Positions 1 through 7,175 of a stretch of 25,969 nucleotides of DNA are shown here, one piece after another (positions within the stretch are counted from its first letter, which is position 1; each line of letters opens with the position of its first letter). The notes under the pieces were generated by a model. That model did not search any database. It was given only the letters and a program-made list of their open reading frames with translations, and was not told the origin of the DNA. This DNA is from JBDRGD01 sp043818095. Its GTDB lineage: Bacteria; Chloroflexota; Dehalococcoidia; Dehalococcoidales; RBG-16-60-22. The DNA lies in the NCBI GenBank assembly GCA_043818095.1, contig JBDRGD010000108.1:1-25969 (forward strand). Reading direction: 5' to 3'. A program made the position numbers and the translations under genes.

Positions 1-1145
1 GCTTTTGCCTGCTCACTAACAAATTCGCTATAACCCCAATCCCCTACCCACGAATCAACGCCATATGGTGGAAAGACGGTGATCATTCCGCCCGGCACGT
101 CCAGGTTGCCAGTGATGGCGAACAGGCTCAATATCGCACGCCCGGCAGAGAACGACTCTTTTGTCGTATCGACTGCAAACCCCCATTGGACGCTTGCTGG
201 CTTACTTCGGGCGAACATTCGGGCCGCCGCCAGGATGTCCTCTTTAGGAATCCAGGTGATCTCCGCCATCCGCTCAACTGGATACTGCGCTGCCCGCTCA
301 GCCAATTTGTCAAAGCCATAGGTCCATTTATCTACGAACTCCCTGTCGTACAACCGCTCTTTAATGATGATGTTGAGCATCCCCAGGGCCAGGGCGGCGT
401 CCGTCCCGGGGCGGATTTGCAGCCAGTGTTTGGCGCGGGTCGCCAGCCAGGTCTTCCGGGGGTCGATGACGATAAGCTCCGTGCCCCGCCGCAGGCAATC
501 GATTATCCAGTGCCCCAGAAAGCCGTCCGGGCTGGCGTAAAGCGGATTGTTGCCCCAGATGACGATGCATTCCGGCACCCGCCACTCGGGGTGGTCGTAG
601 CGCTCCGGGTAGGCCTGCGCGCAGTCCGCCACGGCAAAGCCCCCCAGCACCGCCCCCATCGTGGCGATTTTCGGGGCATAGCAGGCGTGCCCGTCCAGCG
701 GACCGAACCCCACCTGGTTCGGGCTGCCGTAAGAGAAGCAGAGCCGCGCCAGGTAGGGCCGGATATCCCGCCCCGTGCCCCGGCAGAAAATCACCGCCTC
801 CGCCCCGTACTCCTGCTTGATGGCGTTAAACCGCGCGACGATGATATTGTAGGCTTCGTCCCAGGTGATGCGCTGCCACTTGCCCTCGCCCCTCTCCCCC
901 ACGCGCTTCAGGGGATATTTCAGGCGGTCCGGGTGGTAAATCACCTCCGGCAGCGCCAGGCAGCGGGGGCAGAGCCTCCCCCCGGTGAGGGGGAAGTCCG
1001 GGTCTCCCTCCACCTTCACCAGCCGGCCGTCCTTCACGTAGAGCCGCACCCCGCAGCCCTCGTGACAGCCGGGAGCGGTCCGGGCGATGCTCCGCACCAC
1101 GGTCATGCCGTCCTCTTCCCAGGTCCACTTGCCGGTTTCCGCCAT
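1..1145 (-). CDS. Molybdopterin-dependent oxidoreductase (DMSO reductase family), 3' part missing
   Basis: The frame is open from the ATG at 1145 to the left edge, so 381 codons of an enzyme usually 700-900 residues long are visible. The start has AAAGGA eight bases upstream. Seen: an N-terminal iron-sulfur segment with C27, C31, C59 and C62, then the family's 'VKDG.LVKVEGDP' and 'KWQRITWDEA' blocks, and further on 'VIWGNNP' and 'VIDPR', typical of bis-MGD-binding proteins. The protein should carry a molybdenum or tungsten cofactor plus one 4Fe-4S cluster and catalyse a redox, hydroxylation or dehydroxylation reaction. No Tat or Sec signal is present, so it is probably cytoplasmic. The first cysteine of the usual C-x2-C-x3-C motif is replaced (A24), and an extra cysteine follows C59. 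It diverges from the DUF35/thiolase operon, which suggests shared substrate chemistry. The substrate cannot be told from sequence. Confidence 0.9.
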   Translation of the reverse strand, partial: MAETGKWTWEEDGMTVVRSIARTAPGCHEGCGVRLYVKDGRLVKVEGDPDFPLTGGRLCPRCLALPEVIYHPDRLKYPLKRVGERGEGKWQRITWDEAYNIIVARFNAIKQEYGAEAVIFCRGTGRDIRPYLARLCFSYGSPNQVGFGPLDGHACYAPKIATMGAVLGGFAVADCAQAYPERYDHPEWRVPECIVIWGNNPLYASPDGFLGHWIIDCLRRGTELIVIDPRKTWLATRAKHWLQIRPGTDAALALGMLNIIIKERLYDREFVDKWTYGFDKLAERAAQYPVERMAEITWIPKEDILAAARMFARSKPASVQWGFAVDTTKESFSAGRAILSLFAITGNLDVPGGMITVFPPYGVDSWVGDWGYSEFVSEQAK

Positions 1146-1179
1146 CGGTGCCATCCTTTGCGCGGTCTGCTTAACTAAT

Positions 1180-1188
1180 ATAATAACA
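1180..1188 (-). promoter_or_regulatory. Extended -10 promoter candidate for the molybdopterin oxidoreductase
   Basis: On the minus strand this reads TGTTATTAT, an extended -10 (TGn plus TATTAT) about 35 bases upstream of the start codon at 1145. No convincing -35 is visible. The site belongs to the TGnTAnnnT group seen upstream of several genes in the window. Confidence 0.35.
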
Positions 1189-1261
1189 CCACCGCCCCCG
1201 CTTCCGCATCCTCCCTGAAAAAGAAGTGGAGAGAAAAGGTAGCGGCACAACCTGCCCGAAT

Positions 1262-1290
1262 TTGACATTTCAGGGGGGAATTATTAAGAT
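1262..1290 (+). promoter_or_regulatory. Sigma-70-type promoter of the DUF35/thiolase operon
   Basis: A perfect -35 TTGACA (1262-1267) is followed after 17 bases by TAAGAT (1285-1290). Transcription would start near 1297, leaving a leader of roughly 58 bases before the ATG at 1355. It lies inside the longer open frame beginning at 1226, which argues that the protein starts at 1355. Confidence 0.6.
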
Positions 1291-1354
1291 TGAACCGGAA
1301 CCTCAGGCGCCACTACTCCGGCGTAAATCATTCAGAAAGGATGGGATAAGCGCA

Positions 1355-1795
1355 ATGTGTGCCGAAACCAAGAAACAGGTCCCCGTCATGGAAGGGCTCT
1401 TCCCCTGGCCTCCCACCAACCACCGCCTCCTCGGCAATAAGTGCAAGAAGTGCGGCCAGCACTACTTCCCCGTGACCTTCCGCTGCCAGGATCCCGACTG
1501 CATGGGAGACGAGATGGAGGATGTCCTCCTCTCCCCCGAGGGAAGCCTCTGGAGCTACACCGTGGTGCATTACCAGTTGCCGCCCCCCTTCCAGGCCCCC
1601 AAGGAAGGCTTTAAACCCTTCGGCGTGGGCGAAGTCGAGTTCCCGGAAGGGGTCAGAGTAGCCGGCATCATCACCGGCGCCAACGCGGAAAAAGACCTGA
1701 AAATCGACATGAAAATGAAGGTCGTCCTGGACAAGCTCTACGAAGACGAGCAGGGCAACGACGTCATCGGCTGGAAGTTCGCCCCGGCGAAGTAA
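1355..1795 (+). CDS. DUF35 zinc-ribbon/OB-fold protein (thiolase partner)
   Basis: This 146-residue protein has the two-part DUF35 layout. An N-terminal rubredoxin-like zinc ribbon holds C30, C33, C44 and C49 (C-x2-C and C-x4-C). A C-terminal OB fold from about residue 55 contains 'GSLWSYTVVHYQ' and ends in 'GWKFAP'. Known relatives are small subunits that bind thiolase-fold enzymes and shape their CoA site, for example BbsA with BbsB in anaerobic toluene degradation, the bridging protein of the archaeal thiolase/HMG-CoA synthase complex, and ChsH2 with Ltp2. The next gene, 39 bases on, is a thiolase-fold protein, so the same pairing is expected here. The ATG at 1355 was chosen because the promoter lies at 1262-1290 and the family's N-terminus begins just before the ribbon. 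A GAAAGG stretch 14 bases upstream is a loosely spaced ribosome site. Confidence 0.88.
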   Translation: MCAETKKQVPVMEGLFPWPPTNHRLLGNKCKKCGQHYFPVTFRCQDPDCMGDEMEDVLLSPEGSLWSYTVVHYQLPPPFQAPKEGFKPFGVGEVEFPEGVRVAGIITGANAEKDLKIDMKMKVVLDKLYEDEQGNDVIGWKFAPAK

Positions 1796-1834
1796 GCGCC
1801 GTCCCGGACTACGAAAGTAAGGAGAGTAAGCAAA

Positions 1835-3031
1835 ATGCAGTGCGGACGAGAAGTTGCTATCCTGGGAACGGGGATGCACCCCTGGGGGATGTTCCCCGAT
1901 AAGTATTCCTCTGAGCTGGCGTCCCATGCCATCATGGCGGCGCTGAAAGAAGCCGGCCTGAGATGGAAAGACATGCAGTTCATGGGCGCCGGGGTTGACT
2001 CCTGGCGCGGCGGCACCGGGCGGCACATGGGCAACGATATTTCCTCCAGGATGGGGGAACTCGGCATCCCGATTGTCAATATCGATAATGCCTGCGCCAC
2101 CGGCGTCTTCACCCTGAAAATCGTCCATGACGAAATCGCCCTCGGCAAGTATGACGTCGCCATCGCCGTGGGCGGCGGCAAATCCCCCGGCGGTTTCTTC
2201 CCCCTGACCCCCCCGATTACCCCCGTCCCCATCGATATCCAGATACTCCGCTGGCGCATCGGACTGTCCAATCCCAGCTACTGGGGTATCTACATGATGC
2301 GGCGCATGCACCTCTACGGAGAAAGCGAGGAACTGCTGGCCTCCATCAAGGTCAAGTCCGCCAAGAGCGGCGCCGTCAACCCTTACGCCCGCTACAAGCG
2401 GGAGTTCTCCCTGGAGGAAGTCCTCAACTCCCCGATGGTCTGCTATCCCCTGCGGCTTTATGAGATCTGCGCCACCTCCCAAGGGGCCGCCGCCATCATC
2501 CTCGGCAGCGTGGATAAAGCCAAGCAGCTCGGCATCAACCCGATTATCACCATCGCCGCGGCGGCTACCGGCAGCCCGCTGTGGGGCGATTCCACCATCA
2601 GGCTGGACACCGTCTCCGCGACCGCGGCAGAGTCCGCCCCCTTCTTCAGCGAGGGCTGGGTGGCCGCCCACCGGACGTTTGAAGAGGCGGGAATGGGCCC
2701 GGAGGACATGGACATCGCCGAGCTTCCGGACAACAGCCCCTGGCACGAGCTCGAGTATTTCGAGACCGACGGCTTCTGCAAGCCCGGCGAGGCCGGCCAG
2801 CTGGTCCGGGAAGGCTATACCGACTTCAACGGCAAGCTGCCGGTGAACATGAGCGGCGGCATGGCTTCCTACGGAGAGGTCACCAACGCCCAGGGCCTGC
2901 AGCAGGTCATCGACTGCGTCAAGCAGATGCGCGGCAATGCGCCGCGGCAATTGGAGAAAAAGATCAATACGGCCTTCTGCCAGACCTACGGCGGGGCCGG
3001 TAACAACGGGGCCTGCATCATCAAACGCTAG
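1835..3031 (+). CDS. Thiolase-fold acyltransferase with altered active site
   Basis: This 398-residue protein is of the SCP2-thiolase/lipid-transfer type. The nucleophile motif NACATG is intact with C87. The block 'YPLRLYEICATSQGAAAII' (from about 204) matches the family's 'PLR..D.....GAAA' segment. Two catalytic histidine motifs are altered: the usual HDxF block reads 'ELPDNSPWHE' with proline at 298, and the usual GHP block reads 'SYGEV' with glutamate at 348. It is therefore likely to form a Cys-acyl intermediate but with different chemistry from an ordinary ketoacyl-CoA thiolase. It probably forms a complex with the DUF35 protein encoded immediately upstream. The start is supported by AAGGAG ten bases before the ATG. 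It could act as a thiolase on an unusual 3-oxoacyl-CoA, as a Claisen-type condensing enzyme or as a retro-aldolase. Confidence 0.85.
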   Translation: MQCGREVAILGTGMHPWGMFPDKYSSELASHAIMAALKEAGLRWKDMQFMGAGVDSWRGGTGRHMGNDISSRMGELGIPIVNIDNACATGVFTLKIVHDEIALGKYDVAIAVGGGKSPGGFFPLTPPITPVPIDIQILRWRIGLSNPSYWGIYMMRRMHLYGESEELLASIKVKSAKSGAVNPYARYKREFSLEEVLNSPMVCYPLRLYEICATSQGAAAIILGSVDKAKQLGINPIITIAAAATGSPLWGDSTIRLDTVSATAAESAPFFSEGWVAAHRTFEEAGMGPEDMDIAELPDNSPWHELEYFETDGFCKPGEAGQLVREGYTDFNGKLPVNMSGGMASYGEVTNAQGLQQVIDCVKQMRGNAPRQLEKKINTAFCQTYGGAGNNGACIIKR

Positions 3032-3059
3032 GTTAACGAGGACACGGAGGCAGAGAGAG

Positions 3060-4283
3060 ACGGCCAGTCTGGAAGGCATCAAAGTCGTCGATGTATCACA
3101 GGTAGCCGCGGTGCCGCTGGCATCGCGGCTACTGGCTGATTTTGGTGCCGATGTTATTCACGTGGAACACCCGCTCCGGGGCGATTCCTGGCGGGAGTTT
3201 CAGGCCGGTCAGGGTGCCGGTACCGCCGGTGCGCCTTCGCCTATTAATTACAACTGGGAGAACTATAACCGTAACAAGAGAAGCCTGACCCTGGACCTCT
3301 CCCAGGAACAGGGGCGGGAAATCATGCACCGCCTCCTGAAAGACGCTGACGTCCTGCTCACCAACCTGCGCTCTTTCGAGAAGGTGAAGTTCGGCCTGGA
3401 ATACTCCGCCGTCAGCAAGCTGAACCCCCGCCTGGTCTATGCCTCCCTCTTCGGCTACGGGAAATACGGCCCGGACAAAGACGCCCCCGGCTATGACCAG
3501 ACCGCTTACTGGCACCGGGCGGGCATCCCCTACGTCCTCAGCTGGCCCGGGGAGCTGCCCCCCTGCTTCCAGACGGCTTTCGGGGACAACGTCGCGGCGC
3601 TCGCCCTGGCCTTCGGCGTGATGACGGCGCTCTACCGCCGGGAAAAGACCGGGGCCGGCCAGGAGGTCGATCTTTCCCTGTTCCAGATGGGCGTTTTCGT
3701 CAACGCCTTCAACATCGGCGGGGCGTTGACCACGGGGAAAGAGTACGAGGAATGGCGCCGGCATGCCCCGGAGGAGTCCCCCAACCCCCTTTCCAATATC
3801 TATCTCACCGGGGACGGCCGGTGGCTGAACATGGTCATGCTCCAGTCGGACCGCTACTGGACCAAGTTCTGCCAGGCAATCGGGCACGAGGAGATGGAAA
3901 AAGACCCCCGGTTTGACTCCTTCGCGACGCGTAAAGAAAACCACGTGGAGCTGTTTCACGTCCTGGAGGAAATCATGCTTACCAAACCGCTCCGTGAATG
4001 GATTACGGTCATGACCGCGGCGGGGTTGCCCATCGCGCCCATGCAGAGCCTTCAGGAGGTCATCCATGACCCCCAGGCGGAGGCCAATAACTTCTTCCCC
4101 ACCTTTGACCACCCCACCTACGGTCCGCTGAAGATCATCGCCAACCCGCTTAATTTCAGCGAGGACCCCGCCACCATCAGAACGCCCGCCCCCGAGCTGG
4201 GGCAGCATACCGAGGAAGTCATGCTTGAGCTGGGCTACGACTGGGAAGACATCGGCAAGCTCAAGGACGACCACATCATTTAA
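3060..4283 (+). CDS. Family III CoA-transferase (CaiB/BaiF type), probable ACG start
   Basis: About 407 residues, the normal length for formyl-CoA transferase-like enzymes, which move CoA between carboxylic acids through an aspartyl-CoA thioester. Seen: N-terminal 'SLEGIKVVDVSQ', 'LLADFGADVIHVE', 'NRNKRSLTLDL', and the 'FQTAFGDNVAAL' block with the catalytic aspartate at about residue 176. No ATG, GTG or TTG lies near the conserved N-terminus. The ACG at 3060 has GGAGG nine bases upstream and gives the expected M-A-S-L-E-G start. The only standard start in frame upstream is an ATG at 2937, inside the thiolase gene. The gene lies 28 bases after the thiolase and is part of the same operon. It probably activates the pathway acid to its CoA thioester, as BbsEF does for benzylsuccinate. 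The real substrate is unknown. Confidence 0.88.
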   Translation, partial: TASLEGIKVVDVSQVAAVPLASRLLADFGADVIHVEHPLRGDSWREFQAGQGAGTAGAPSPINYNWENYNRNKRSLTLDLSQEQGREIMHRLLKDADVLLTNLRSFEKVKFGLEYSAVSKLNPRLVYASLFGYGKYGPDKDAPGYDQTAYWHRAGIPYVLSWPGELPPCFQTAFGDNVAALALAFGVMTALYRREKTGAGQEVDLSLFQMGVFVNAFNIGGALTTGKEYEEWRRHAPEESPNPLSNIYLTGDGRWLNMVMLQSDRYWTKFCQAIGHEEMEKDPRFDSFATRKENHVELFHVLEEIMLTKPLREWITVMTAAGLPIAPMQSLQEVIHDPQAEANNFFPTFDHPTYGPLKIIANPLNFSEDPATIRTPAPELGQHTEEVMLELGYDWEDIGKLKDDHII

Positions 4284-4323
4284 AAGTCGATATCACCGTA
4301 ACACAGCAGGAGGAGATTTTTCT

Positions 4324-5556
4324 ATGGCAGTTCCGAAGTTCGCCACCGACCGTGAAGAGAGAATCAACTATGACCGCATGCGCAAGTTCCGCCTGGAGAG
4401 GGCCCGGGAACAGCTGAAAAAGGCCGGCCTGGGCGCCCTCATCACCTGGGACGCCTGGAATATCCGCTACCTGACCGGCGTTTACGTCACCATCCCCACC
4501 CGCTGGCAGGAAAGACAGTGCGTCATCTTCCCCGTCAACGGCGACCCCTACGTCTTCGGGGGCGGCAGCGGCGGTCCCGCGCGGATGAACAAGGAGATGC
4601 CCTGGCTCAAGGGCAAAATCTACGGCTACGGCAAGTTCCCCGCAATGAAACGGGTGAACGCCCCGGCGGACATGAAGGGGATTGTGGAGACCACCGCCAA
4701 GATTATGGACGAGCACGGCGTCAAGAACCAGCCCCTCGGCATCGACGGCACGACCTCCATGTTCGTCGCCCAGGAAGCCTTCAAGTCCGTCGGTATCACC
4801 TGCGTGGACGGCAAGCTGCCCATGTTCGAGGCCCGCAAGATTAAGAACTGGGACGAAATCGAGTGCGTGCGCATCGCCTGCGCCAACGCCGAGGCCGCCT
4901 TCGCCGATATCATGGACGCCATCCGCCCCGGCGTGACCGAGTGCGAGCTGGTGGGCGTGGGGATGAACCGGCTGTACGCCCTGGGCGCGGATGAGACCCA
5001 GGAGTTCGTCTGCATCTCCGGCGAGCTCACCAATCCCTTCCGCATCGATTATACCGACCGGCAGCTCCGCCCCGGTGACCTGATTATCGTCGATATCAAC
5101 GGCAACTCCTGGCAGGGCTACAAGTCCTGTTACTACCGCACCTTCTGCTGCGGCAAGGCCACGTCAGAGCAGAAAGAGACCTTCGAGGAAGCGCGCGCCA
5201 TGATGTATGCCGGGATGGCCGCCATCAAGGCGGGCAATACCACCCTGGACGTCTGCTCGAAATGGCCCACCGACCCCAAGTACTGGGGTTACGAGAAGTG
5301 GGAGGATGTCCGCTCGCTGGCCACCGGCCACGGCATCGGCATCGCCCTCCATGAAATCCCGAACATCAACCTCGAGGCCGCCAAGGATAATCCCGTCACC
5401 CTCGAGGAAGGCATGGTTCTCGCGGTGGAGATCTGGACGGGCAAGAAGGGCGGCAACTTCGCCGTCCGCCTGGAGGAGAACGTGGCGGTCACCAAGGACG
5501 GCTACGATCTGCTGACCACGTTCCCCGTCGATGAGCTCATCGAGTGCTGGAGATAG
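4324..5556 (+). CDS. M24 (creatinase/Xaa-Pro peptidase fold) protein with altered metal site
   Basis: This 410-residue protein is the last gene of the operon, with AGGAGGAG eight bases before the ATG. The N-terminal creatinase-type domain runs to about residue 170. The pita-bread catalytic domain follows, with 'GDLIIVDINGN', 'GHGIGIALHEIP', 'GMVLAVE' and 'RLEENVAVT'. Of the five metal ligands of M24 aminopeptidases, four are in place (D257, H336, E369, E384), but the second aspartate of the usual 'S-D-x-x-R-T-F' is cysteine (C269 in 'SCYYRTF'). Creatinase and related C-N hydrolases also depart from the peptidase ligand set, so this is more likely a non-peptidase hydrolase or lyase serving the pathway than a proline peptidase. 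The substrate is not known. Confidence 0.85.
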   Translation: MAVPKFATDREERINYDRMRKFRLERAREQLKKAGLGALITWDAWNIRYLTGVYVTIPTRWQERQCVIFPVNGDPYVFGGGSGGPARMNKEMPWLKGKIYGYGKFPAMKRVNAPADMKGIVETTAKIMDEHGVKNQPLGIDGTTSMFVAQEAFKSVGITCVDGKLPMFEARKIKNWDEIECVRIACANAEAAFADIMDAIRPGVTECELVGVGMNRLYALGADETQEFVCISGELTNPFRIDYTDRQLRPGDLIIVDINGNSWQGYKSCYYRTFCCGKATSEQKETFEEARAMMYAGMAAIKAGNTTLDVCSKWPTDPKYWGYEKWEDVRSLATGHGIGIALHEIPNINLEAAKDNPVTLEEGMVLAVEIWTGKKGGNFAVRLEENVAVTKDGYDLLTTFPVDELIECWR

Positions 5557-5577
5557 CCTGAGCTAAACCGAGCCCAT

Positions 5578-5616
5578 GATATCGCTGTCCTCTCCGGGGG
5601 GCAGCGATATCTTTTT
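5578..5616 (+). terminator. Rho-independent terminator of the left operon
   Basis: A perfect 10-bp stem, GATATCGCTG (5578-5587) paired with CAGCGATATC (5602-5611), has a 14-base loop and is followed at once by TTTTT. It begins 21 bases after the M24 stop codon. The opposite strand has no T-run after the hairpin, so termination should act mainly on the plus-strand operon. Confidence 0.9.
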
Positions 5617-5624
5617 CCCCCGGT

Positions 5625-6182
5625 TCACATGCTGCGGATGATGGTCAGCAGTTCGCGCTCCGAGCGCGTGGTGACCACGGTGAAAAGAAAGCCGTCCGCC
5701 CGCCAGTAAGCCCCGGTCAGCGGCTGGCCACCTTTTCCCGTCCCCGTTATCAGTGTCCCTTCCCCCTCCCCAATGATAATCGTCGTCCTGCTCCCGACGC
5801 TCTCCATCCCGGGCAGGGTTACCGGCGCGCCAGCCTCCCCCTCGGTCTGCGTGATTGTCAGCGCGGGCGCGCTGCCGTACTCCCCGACGAAGGTCATCTG
5901 CACGCTCCGCACGGGCTCCCGCTGTCCGCGGATTACCGTCGGCGGATAGGCCAGGTAGCTCGGGAAATAGGTGGGCAGGGCGATGCTCATACCCAGGTCC
6001 GCTTCCGCCGCGGCGATGCTGTCGTAGTCTCGCGGCCCGTTTTCCGGGGGCTGAAGGTAGTCCGGCACCATTCCCAGCCAGTACAGCGCCAGCGCTGCCA
6101 CGCCGGCGACCAGCGCCGGTGCCAGGATAAGCCGGGGAACCTCTTTCAGCCAGCGTACCATTTTCCGTACCCCCGCCCCCAC
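5625..6182 (-). CDS. Membrane-anchored hypothetical protein
   Basis: A 185-residue protein of unknown function. One membrane segment lies near the N-terminus (about residues 17-38), leaving about 145 residues outside. The exposed part has 'DYDSIAAAEADLGMSIALP' followed by beta-rich sequence, reminiscent of DUF4367-type domains found in proteins that accompany anti-sigma factors or M56 proteases; this likeness is weak. The listed start is a GTG at 6182. An ATG at 6161 would also keep the membrane helix. It starts only nine bases after the M56 protease gene, so the two are almost certainly cotranscribed and may work together as membrane protease and sensor or substrate. Confidence 0.65.
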   Translation of the reverse strand: MGAGVRKMVRWLKEVPRLILAPALVAGVAALALYWLGMVPDYLQPPENGPRDYDSIAAAEADLGMSIALPTYFPSYLAYPPTVIRGQREPVRSVQMTFVGEYGSAPALTITQTEGEAGAPVTLPGMESVGSRTTIIIGEGEGTLITGTGKGGQPLTGAYWRADGFLFTVVTTRSERELLTIIRSM

Positions 6183-6191
6183 GATAATGCG

Positions 6192-7166
6192 CTAGACCAC
6201 GAAGAAAAGCAACCCCGCGAGCAAGATACCGGCAACCGCCAGCTGCAGGCCGGGATAAGGGGTGGCGCTGCCCGGGTCTGCCCGGGTAATCCGCTGCACC
6301 CGCTCCCGGACCAGCCCGCGGCGGGCGGTATCTTCCTGCGTCCCGGGGCGCCAGCGGAGACGCCGCGGCCCGCCGCCAACCGGGGAATCTTCATGCACGT
6401 GCCGGAAGAGCTTCAACAGTCCCGAGGTAAGCGACAGCCTTTTCCCGGAGAGACGTATCGCCAGGTCGTCGCAGAGCTTCTCGCGGTCGCTGACCATCCG
6501 GTGAAAGATTAAGATAGCCACCGGATTGTAGAAAAGCAGCCACCGCAGGGCCAGCAGCAGCCGGCTCAGGCGGACGACCGACCGGCTCGAATGGGCGACT
6601 TCATGGCTGATGACCGCCTGGAGTTCATCATCATCCAGCAGGTCCAGCAGCGCCGCCGAGATGACGAGCGCCCCACCGGTAACGTAAGCTAACGGCGCTT
6701 TCTCCGGGGAAAGCAGGATGCGCGGCACGTTGACCTGTCCGCGGGACAGCGCCGCCCGCGCCGCGTCCAGCCGGGGGAAACGTCCCGGGGCTATCGCCGG
6801 GAGTACTGCGCGCCGCCCCAGGTAATAGCGGACCGCGGGGAAGGCCTCTTTCCCCAGGCAGTAAACGGCGGTGCCCAGCAGCATGACGCCGAAGACGTGC
6901 CCCAGCGTGATGCCCTCCGCCAGCCTCAACTCCAGCCACCGGTTGACATCCAGCAGCGCCAGGCCGCCGCGGAACGGGGAAAGCAGGTAATATACCAGGG
7001 GGCACAGCACCGGCAGCGCCAGCGCTATCAGCCGGAACTTCATCTGGAGAAGGGGTTCCCGCACCCGCCAGACGGCGAGCATTACCTCGATAAACGCCAC
7101 CGCCACCACCGAGTAAGCCACCGCCTGGGAAAGGTAATGACCGAAGACCGACTCGAAAAAAGGCAT
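6192..7166 (-). CDS. M56 (BlaR1/MecR1-like) membrane metalloprotease
   Basis: A 324-residue protein with hydrophobic segments at about 12-32, 46-62, 88-104 and 203-222 and a C-terminal helix. The zinc site HEVAH (188-192) and the downstream 'DREKLCDD' (E229) fit the HExxH plus glutamate pattern of M56 peptidases. BlaR1 itself is a penicillin sensor that cleaves the BlaI repressor. Here there is no penicillin-binding domain after the protease, only about 60 residues and a last membrane helix, and no BlaI-like gene is nearby. It follows the cytochrome b gene by nine bases without its own clear ribosome site, which suggests translational coupling. It may be a membrane quality-control or regulatory protease for the cytochrome complex; that role is inference. 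Confidence 0.82.
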   Translation of the reverse strand: MPFFESVFGHYLSQAVAYSVVAVAFIEVMLAVWRVREPLLQMKFRLIALALPVLCPLVYYLLSPFRGGLALLDVNRWLELRLAEGITLGHVFGVMLLGTAVYCLGKEAFPAVRYYLGRRAVLPAIAPGRFPRLDAARAALSRGQVNVPRILLSPEKAPLAYVTGGALVISAALLDLLDDDELQAVISHEVAHSSRSVVRLSRLLLALRWLLFYNPVAILIFHRMVSDREKLCDDLAIRLSGKRLSLTSGLLKLFRHVHEDSPVGGGPRRLRWRPGTQEDTARRGLVRERVQRITRADPGSATPYPGLQLAVAGILLAGLLFFVV

Positions 7167-7175
7167 CGGCGCAGG

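Noticed and set aside
1226..1354. N-terminal extension of the DUF35 protein from an upstream ATG.
   Set aside because: A TTGACA-17-TAAGAT promoter lies within it and its residues do not match the family, so the start at 1355 is preferred.
2937..3059. Start of the CoA-transferase at the ATG inside the thiolase gene.
   Set aside because: It adds 41 basic, low-complexity residues before the conserved N-terminus and lacks a ribosome site, unlike the ACG at 3060.
1328..3082. A 584-codon open frame on the minus strand opposite the DUF35 and thiolase genes.
   Set aside because: It mirrors the GC-rich third positions of the plus-strand genes, has low-complexity G/A/D-rich composition and no recognisable domain, while the opposite strand encodes clear families.
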